DNA from: Candidatus Aenigmatarchaeota archaeon
GTDB lineage: Archaea > Aenigmatarchaeota > Aenigmatarchaeia > QMZP01
Assembly (NCBI GenBank): GCA_030672885.1
Contig: DAOVFN010000018.1
Span: 1 to 9,481, forward strand
Direction: 5' to 3'
Length of the DNA stretch: 9,481 bases
This document shows, in pieces, positions 5,468 to 9,481 of the stretch. Each line of letters begins with the position of its first letter. Positions within the stretch are counted from its first letter, which is position 1. Below the pieces are notes generated by a model. It saw only the letters and a list, made by a program, of their open reading frames with translations, was not told the DNA's origin and did not search any database. The position numbers were made by a program, and so were the translations under genes.

Positions 5468-5874
5468 TCCAGACTCACCCGCGCCTTCCACACCCCCCCT
5501 ACCTTCTCCACCATAAACTTATGATATGTCACGCCCTTCACCACGGTTTCTCCCTTGGCCGGGTCAGTCTCCTCTCCATAAATCACTGCCTTCAGCTTGG
5601 TTGGCGAAATCTCCTCAACACTGAACCTTGAAAAGAACATCCCCTCTGTGTCCACAAGGGCTATCAGCTCTTGGAGCCAGCTGAGCATCAGGTCTTTTTC
5701 GTCCCTTCCACTGACCTCGACAGCCCTGCTTTCTTTATGGCCGACCCTGTCCAGCTGGCATATCACCGAGAACATGGCCTCTGCCGCGTTCTCGAACAAC
5801 CCCTTCAGGTCCCTGCCAAAGGCCTCAAAGAGCACATCAGAAGTCAGGTCGTCTATGAATATGTATTTCTCCAT
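5461..5874 (-). CDS. Archease, RtcB cofactor
   Basis: Archease speeds guanylylation and turnover of RtcB, and its gene is often beside rtcB. The 137-residue length is normal. Family blocks are present in order: FIDDLTSDVLFEAFG (6-20), LKGLFENAAEAMFSVI (23-38), WLQELIALVDTEGMFF (66-81), VKGVTYHKFMVEK (112-124), and the terminal VSLDI with the conserved penultimate Asp. The N-terminal block, usually D-H-T-A-D, reads D-L-T-S-D here, so the usual histidine is a leucine (residue 10) while both aspartates remain. ATG 5874 has a minus-strand TATA element TTATTAAT (5895-5902) 24-25 bases upstream, fitting a leaderless mRNA and a promoter separate from the aIF2-beta gene 31 bases upstream. The stop codon falls within a palindrome. 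Confidence 0.93.
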   Translation of the reverse strand: MEKYIFIDDLTSDVLFEAFGRDLKGLFENAAEAMFSVICQLDRVGHKESRAVEVSGRDEKDLMLSWLQELIALVDTEGMFFSRFSVEEISPTKLKAVIYGEETDPAKGETVVKGVTYHKFMVEKVGGVWKARVSLDI

Positions 5875-5905
5875 GACAAGAATTGGATAGCGCGATTAAT
5901 AAGGA

Positions 5906-6313
5906 CTAGACCCTGCCCACGGATTCCCTTGCACCGCAGACCTCGCACTTGAGCAGAAAGAAGCCCTTCTCCTTCACCAGATTGGTGTCGTGCTTGCCGC
6001 ATTCCGGGCACTTCACATACGAGTCCACATACTTCTCGAGCTTCTTGTTCACGGCATCGGTGCTGAATACGCCCTGAACCTCCAGGCACGTGCCCTTGGC
6101 CTCCCCTGATGTGGCCAGCTCTTTGAGCAGGAACTTCATGAGGTGCTTCCTGTCTCTCCTCAGGGCATCTGCCACCTCAGAGAAATTCACCAGGACACTC
6201 CTGCTTCCGGATTTCTGCACCCTGAACATGGGCATCTCGAACCTGTCGACTTCCGTCTCCCTGGAAGGCACCCCTTTCATTCCTCTCTTGAGCAGTTCTT
6301 CATAGTCACCCAT
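5906..6313 (-). CDS. Translation initiation factor aIF2, beta subunit
   Basis: The beta subunit of the archaeal initiation factor 2 trimer helps deliver Met-tRNAi to the small ribosomal subunit. From ATG 6313 the protein is 135 residues, the typical archaeal length. It has an N-terminal helix that contacts the gamma subunit (MGDYEELLKRG) and a central alpha-beta domain. A C-terminal zinc ribbon carries C102-x2-C105 (CPEC) and C123-x2-C126 (CEVC). The frame is open eight codons further, to a TTG at 6337. I prefer ATG 6313 because GGGTGTG lies 7-8 bases before it and because MGDYEELL is the normal beginning. TATA-like sequences (minus-strand TTTAAAAAG near 6365-6357, GATAAAATAG near 6350-6341) lie upstream. 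It is divergent from the ribosomal operon. Confidence 0.94.
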   Translation of the reverse strand: MGDYEELLKRGMKGVPSRETEVDRFEMPMFRVQKSGSRSVLVNFSEVADALRRDRKHLMKFLLKELATSGEAKGTCLEVQGVFSTDAVNKKLEKYVDSYVKCPECGKHDTNLVKEKGFFLLKCEVCGARESVGRV

Positions 6314-6405
6314 TGCCAACACACCCGCATCAATCAAGTTCTATTTTATCCCCGTGCTTTTTAAAGAACAACCCCCAGGGCCGTCACTTAGGGCATACCT
6401 GCATA

Positions 6406-6422
6406 TTTAAATACTTTATATC
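6406..6422 (+). promoter_or_regulatory. Promoter of the ribosomal-protein operon
   Basis: Two overlapping TATA candidates lie here: TTTAAATA at 6406-6413 and TTTATATC at 6415-6422. They predict a transcription start between about 6435 and 6445, giving a leader of 65-75 nt before ATG 6509. This is long compared with the leaderless genes nearby. Confidence 0.5.
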
Positions 6423-6443
6423 ATACTATAGTCATGCATTTTT

Positions 6444-6486
6444 GATGGCCGGTGTTTGGCCATCATTGAAGGCGTCTCTTGACGCT
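6444..6486 (+). promoter_or_regulatory. Two hairpins in the 5' leader of the ribosomal operon
   Basis: Hairpin 1 is GATGGCC (6444-6450) with GGCCATC (6458-6464), seven perfect pairs and a 7-nt loop. Hairpin 2 is GGCGTC (6471-6476) with GACGCT (6481-6486), six pairs including one G-U and loop TCTT. They sit between the predicted transcription start and the GGAGA Shine-Dalgarno (6496-6500). By analogy with autoregulated ribosomal operons they may bind one of the encoded proteins, but this is inference. Confidence 0.45.
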
Positions 6487-6508
6487 CTTTAACCCGGAGA
6501 AAGACAAC

Positions 6509-6970
6509 ATGGCCGAGGACAAACCAGGCAAGGCTACGCAGCAGATTATCAGGCTGGTGGAAACCAACATCGACGGTGACAAGCCTGTAAAGACAGCCAT
6601 AAGAAGCATAAAAGGCGTATCCTTCATGATAAGCAATGCTATTGATGTTGTTTCTGGTCTCGGCAAGAGAAAAATCTCAGAGCTCTCGGATGGCGAGCTC
6701 AAGAAACTCGAGGACATGATAACCAACCCGGGCAAGCACGGGATTCCCGAATGGATTCTCAACAGAAAGTCCAACCCCATTACAGGAGAGACCTCCCATA
6801 TCTCTGTTTCAAACCTTGATTTCATCAACAAAATGGACATAGACAGGATGAAGAGGCTCAAGTCATACAGGGGCATAAGGCACATTCACCATCTTCCGGT
6901 CAGGGGCCAGAGGACAAGGGGAAGCTTCAGAAAGGGCAAGGCTGTGGGAGTGAGCAAGAAAAAGAAGTGA
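6509..6970 (+). CDS. rps13: 30S ribosomal protein uS13
   Basis: uS13 lies in the head of the small subunit and contacts the large subunit and P-site tRNA. The 153 residues match the archaeal/eukaryotic (S18e-like) form. The N-terminal region contains VETNIDGDKPVKTAIRSIKG with the helix-two-turns-helix (about 20-60). The C-terminal tail carries LKSYRGIRHIHHLPVRGQRT and the basic end RGSFRKGKAVGVSKKKK. ATG 6509 is chosen over the TTG at 6479, ten codons upstream. It has GGAGA eight bases before it, and the upstream codons overlap a leader hairpin. It is the first gene of the operon, with uS4 starting six bases after its stop. Confidence 0.95.
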   Translation: MAEDKPGKATQQIIRLVETNIDGDKPVKTAIRSIKGVSFMISNAIDVVSGLGKRKISELSDGELKKLEDMITNPGKHGIPEWILNRKSNPITGETSHISVSNLDFINKMDIDRMKRLKSYRGIRHIHHLPVRGQRTRGSFRKGKAVGVSKKKK

Positions 6971-6975
6971 TATTG

Positions 6976-7434
6976 ATGAGAAGAATCAAAAAGAAGTTCA
7001 AGCGTCCCAAGAAACCATGGGACTCCAAGAGGCTCCTGGACGAAAAAACCCTTATGAAAACCTATGGTCTCAGGACAAAGAGAGAGCTCTGGAGGACGCG
7101 TGAGATAATAAGGCAGTTCAGGGGAAGGGCCAGGGGCCTGATTGCTGTGGAGGACCCTGAGAATCAAAAAATCCTCACAGACAAACTGGTGAAGCTTGGT
7201 ATCCTCAGCAAGGAGGCCGGACTTGATGACGTCCTCGCCCTTGAGATAACAAGCCTCCTGGACAGGAGGCTCCAGAGCCTGGTCCTCAAGCGGGGTCTTG
7301 CTACATCTCCCCTGCACGCCAGGCCGCTCATAACTCACGGTCATGTCTTTATAAGTGACAGGATGACAAAGTTTCCATCTTACCTCGTGCCAAGCGAGGA
7401 AGAAGGCAGGATATCCATAAGGGGTGACGGGTGA
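6976..7434 (+). CDS. rps4: 30S ribosomal protein uS4
   Basis: uS4 is a primary 16S rRNA-binding protein that nucleates assembly of the 30S body. The product of 152 residues begins [19 protein letters not shown], typical for archaeal S4. It includes [26 protein letters not shown] (about 30-55) and an S4 RNA-binding domain from about 95 ([16 protein letters not shown], then [13 protein letters not shown]). It lacks the zinc-binding cysteines found in some bacterial S4. In-frame GTG 6967 and TTG 6973 lie upstream, but the GTG overlaps the uS13 stop and ATG 6976 is the natural start. Its TGA overlaps the ATG of uS11 by one base, which suggests translational coupling. It is a little shorter than the usual archaeal S4. 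Confidence 0.94.
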   Translation: MRRIKKKFKRPKKPWDSKRLLDEKTLMKTYGLRTKRELWRTREIIRQFRGRARGLIAVEDPENQKILTDKLVKLGILSKEAGLDDVLALEITSLLDRRLQSLVLKRGLATSPLHARPLITHGHVFISDRMTKFPSYLVPSEEEGRISIRGDG

Positions 7435-7838
7435 TGCCAGCATACAACCAATCAAGGGCAAAGTGGGGTATTGCGCACATATACTCCTCTGAGAACAACA
7501 CGATCATACACATCACGGATTTTACAGGGGCCGAGACCATATCCAAGTTCACCGGGGGTATGGTGACCAACAGGGACAAGGACAAGGGAAAGCCCTTTCC
7601 TGCCATGAAGGCAGCGAGCAAGGCTGCCCACGAAGCCCTCAACAAGGGCCTGACAGGGATACACCTGAAGATACGCGCCCCAGGTGGCCACAAAAAAAGG
7701 ATGCCTGGCCAGGGAGCGCAGCCCGCCATAAGGGCGCTTATAAGGGGAGGCCTCAGGATAGGCAGGATAGAGGACGTCACCCCCATACCGCATGACACCA
7801 CAAGGAAACCAGGCGGCAGGAGGGGACGCAGGGTATAA
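7434..7838 (+). CDS. rps11: 30S ribosomal protein uS11
   Basis: uS11 sits on the platform of the small subunit and binds the 690/790 region of 16S rRNA near the E site. The 134-residue protein has the strongly conserved archaeal features: [19 protein letters not shown] (11-29), the block [19 protein letters not shown] (84-102), and the C-terminal [20 protein letters not shown] with a basic GRRGRRV end. ATG 7434 shares one base with the uS4 stop codon. The next gene is uS19, 19 bases later. In the usual archaeal order rpoD or eL18 would follow uS11. Confidence 0.96.
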   Translation: MPAYNQSRAKWGIAHIYSSENNTIIHITDFTGAETISKFTGGMVTNRDKDKGKPFPAMKAASKAAHEALNKGLTGIHLKIRAPGGHKKRMPGQGAQPAIRALIRGGLRIGRIEDVTPIPHDTTRKPGGRRGRRV

Positions 7839-7857
7839 TCAACAGGAAGCGAGTCAT

Positions 7858-8241
7858 ATGGCAAGGGAATTCACGTTCAAGGGGGCAACCATTCAGGAGC
7901 TCAAGGCCATGAGCCTTGATGACTTTTCCAGGCTCTGTAGTTCCAGGAACAGGCGCACGCTCAAAAGGGGCTTCACTGATGTGGAAAAGAAGCTCCTCAT
8001 TAGGATAAGAAAGAACCCTGGAAAATTCCACAGGACCCACACAAGAGAGCTGGTCATAATTCCGGAGCTCCTTGGAATGAAGCTGGGCATACATAATGGC
8101 AAGGAATATGTTTCGCTTGAGATAACGCCCGAGCACCTGGGCCACAAGCTTGGGGAGTTCGCCCCGACGAGGAAGCATGTCAAGCACTCAGCGCCGGGAT
8201 TCGGCGCAACCAGGTCCAGCAAATACGTCCCACTGAAATAG
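7858..8241 (+). CDS. rps19: 30S ribosomal protein uS19
   Basis: uS19 forms a complex with uS13 in the 30S head and touches tRNA and the B1 bridge region. The 127 residues follow the archaeal pattern. MAREFTFKGATIQELKAMSL opens it, RRTLKRGFTD (residues 31-40) leads into KKLLIRIRKN, then comes the core RTHTRELVIIPELLGMKLGIHNGKEYV, and HLGHKLGEFAPTRK near the end. ATG 7858 is preceded by AGGAAG and gives the family's normal N-terminus. The in-frame ATG at 7792 lies inside uS11 and is rejected. Its neighbour uS13 in the same operon is also its physical partner in the ribosome, although the two genes normally lie in different clusters. Confidence 0.96.
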   Translation: MAREFTFKGATIQELKAMSLDDFSRLCSSRNRRTLKRGFTDVEKKLLIRIRKNPGKFHRTHTRELVIIPELLGMKLGIHNGKEYVSLEITPEHLGHKLGEFAPTRKHVKHSAPGFGATRSSKYVPLK

Positions 8242-8254
8242 GTATGGTGAAAAT

Positions 8255-8635
8255 ATGACATACGCACGCAACACAGACCCGAAGAAGTCCGCCTGCGCAC
8301 ATGGCAGCGGCCTTAGCATATCCACATCGAGCACTGCTGTTGTCTGCAGGGCTGTTGCAGGCATGAGACTGAATAAGGGCAAGGCCCTGCTCCAGGACCT
8401 CCTCGACCAGAGAAGAAGCCTCTCGGGCAAGTACTACACCAAGACAACCGGACAGGTTCTGGACATCATCAAGAGCGCCGAGAGCAACGCCGAATCCAAG
8501 GGCCTTGACACAGAGAAGCTGCATATCCATGCATCGGCGCATAAAGGTTTCACCTTCTACAGGCCCAGGGGATGGAAGAGGAAAAGAGAGAAGAGAAAAT
8601 CCACCAACCTTCAGGTTGTGTTGGAGGCGGGATAA
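8255..8635 (+). CDS. rpl22: 50S ribosomal protein uL22
   Basis: uL22 lines the nascent-peptide exit tunnel and binds 23S rRNA. The 126-residue protein shows the archaeal signature. The N-terminus is TYARNTDPKKSACAHGSGLSIS and a helix region AGMRLNKGKALLQDLLDQRRSL follows. The loop region ends in LHIHASAHKGFTFYRPRGWKRKR (about 90-112), then a C-terminal strand TNLQVVLEAG. It is somewhat shorter than the roughly 150 residues common in archaea, with little sequence after the strand. Start ATG 8255 has GGTGA five bases upstream. Its TAA overlaps the uS3 ATG by one base. Confidence 0.95.
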   Translation: MTYARNTDPKKSACAHGSGLSISTSSTAVVCRAVAGMRLNKGKALLQDLLDQRRSLSGKYYTKTTGQVLDIIKSAESNAESKGLDTEKLHIHASAHKGFTFYRPRGWKRKREKRKSTNLQVVLEAG

Positions 8636-9481
8636 TGCTGAACGAATACTTCATCAGGCAGGGAATCAAAGAGGTCCAGATAGACGGATTCATAAGGAAG
8701 AAGTTCCCCCTCGGGGACTACTCAAGGATCGAAATCCAGAGGACTCCCCTGGGAATCAAGATTATAATACACACCAACAAGCCCGGAAGGATAATAGGCA
8801 AGAGCGGCAAGAACATCAACGAGATGACCGAGGCAATCAAGGAGAGGTTCTCCCTCGACAACCCACAGCTGGATGTCAAGATGATAAAGAACCCCAACCT
8901 CGATCCAAGAATAGTGGCCAAGCAGATTGCCTCTGCCCTGGAAAAAGGCTACAACTACAAAAAAATAGGCAACCTGACAATCAAGAGGATAATAGGTTCC
9001 GGCGCGATAGGGGCCGAGATAATAATCTCAGGAAAGCTGGGCGGCGGAAAGGGAATGACAGGCAAGTTCCATGAGGGCTACCTCAAGCACTGCGGCGAGC
9101 CTGTCAGAACGCTGGTGGACTACGGTTTTGAGGAGGCCCAGACCAGGCCAGGAAAGATAGGCATCAAGGTCAAGATAATGAAGCAGTTCCAGGACATCAC
9201 AGGCCAGATAAGGGACAGCGTGCAGCACAGGATTGACGTCATCAAGGAGCCGGATGATGTTCCCACCGAAAAGATGAAAGAGGGGAAGCCTGATACAGAA
9301 GTTCCTGCTCACATTGAAGCGAAGCCCCGCAAAGAGAAACCCGAGCAGGCCAAGCATTCCGGAAAAGAGAACAAACCACCTGCCAAGGAACCCGCCAAGG
9401 AAATGCCCAAAACCGAAGGGAAGCCTAAATCAAAAACCAGCGGGCCAGGCAAGGATACAGGGGACAGTGGTGGCAAGGCAC
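8635..9481 (+). CDS. rps3: 30S ribosomal protein uS3, 3' end outside window
   Basis: uS3 lies at the mRNA entry site of the 30S subunit and has helicase-related activity in the ribosome. The frame is open to the window end, giving 282 codons. A type II KH domain fills the N-terminal half, with the GKSG loop at 55-58 inside GRIIGKSGKN. The uS3 C-terminal domain follows, with SGKLGGGKGMTGKFHEGYLKHCGEP at about 131-155 and GKIGIKVKIMKQF after it. From about residue 205 the protein becomes a low-complexity tail of at least 75 residues, rich in Lys, Glu and Pro and lacking hydrophobic clusters. Archaeal uS3 proteins vary here but often end near 210-250. The gene is coupled to uL22 through a TAATG overlap. 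Confidence 0.95.
   Translation, partial: MLNEYFIRQGIKEVQIDGFIRKKFPLGDYSRIEIQRTPLGIKIIIHTNKPGRIIGKSGKNINEMTEAIKERFSLDNPQLDVKMIKNPNLDPRIVAKQIASALEKGYNYKKIGNLTIKRIIGSGAIGAEIIISGKLGGGKGMTGKFHEGYLKHCGEPVRTLVDYGFEEAQTRPGKIGIKVKIMKQFQDITGQIRDSVQHRIDVIKEPDDVPTEKMKEGKPDTEVPAHIEAKPRKEKPEQAKHSGKENKPPAKEPAKEMPKTEGKPKSKTSGPGKDTGDSGGKA

Noticed and set aside
8505..9074. 189-codon plus-strand ORF over the uL22/uS3 junction
   Set aside because: It is a frame shadow, rich in Q, R and D, lying across two clear ribosomal genes.

Overview
The window is archaeal chromosomal DNA. It encodes the large subunit of archaeal replication factor C, the translation factor aIF2-beta, a UbiA prenyltransferase of the archaeal ether-lipid type, RtcB with its partner archease, and six ribosomal proteins whose sequences are of the archaeal form. 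Many genes have a TATA box 24-26 bases before the start codon, as expected for leaderless archaeal transcripts. The proteins are compact and several are divergent, which would fit a small-genome lineage, but I cannot name one from sequence alone.

Left part (1-2040): the 3' end of rfcL converges on a circularly permuted GTPase on the minus strand. Divergent from the GTPase is a small cold-shock-domain protein with a T-tract downstream.

Middle part (2041-3735): what first looks like the 5' end of a long plus-strand ORF is better read as a minus-strand tRNA-Arg(GCG) gene, 2185-2315. It appears to be interrupted twice, once between the D arm and anticodon arm and once in the T loop. It shares a divergent promoter region with a small two-helix membrane protein of unknown function, which runs tail-to-tail into a UbiA-family prenyltransferase.

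RNA-repair block (3849-5874, minus strand): archease lies upstream of rtcB, and together they form the archaeal RNA ligase system that joins tRNA exons. The 211-bp gap between them is unusual. It is bounded by two near-identical 19-bp perfect palindromes with 6-bp direct repeats just outside. Inside is a TATA box placed 26 bases before a strongly folded, apparently non-coding RNA of about 100 nt. One palindrome overlaps the rtcB core promoter and the other contains the archease stop codon. This gap and the twice-interrupted tRNA are the most interesting signals here.

Right part (5906-9481): aIF2-beta on the minus strand is divergent from a tight plus-strand ribosomal operon, uS13-uS4-uS11-uS19-uL22-uS3, with uS3 cut by the window end. 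This joins the start of the usual archaeal alpha-type cluster directly to an internal piece of the S10 cluster. The operon has a structured leader with two hairpins, unlike the leaderless genes around it.
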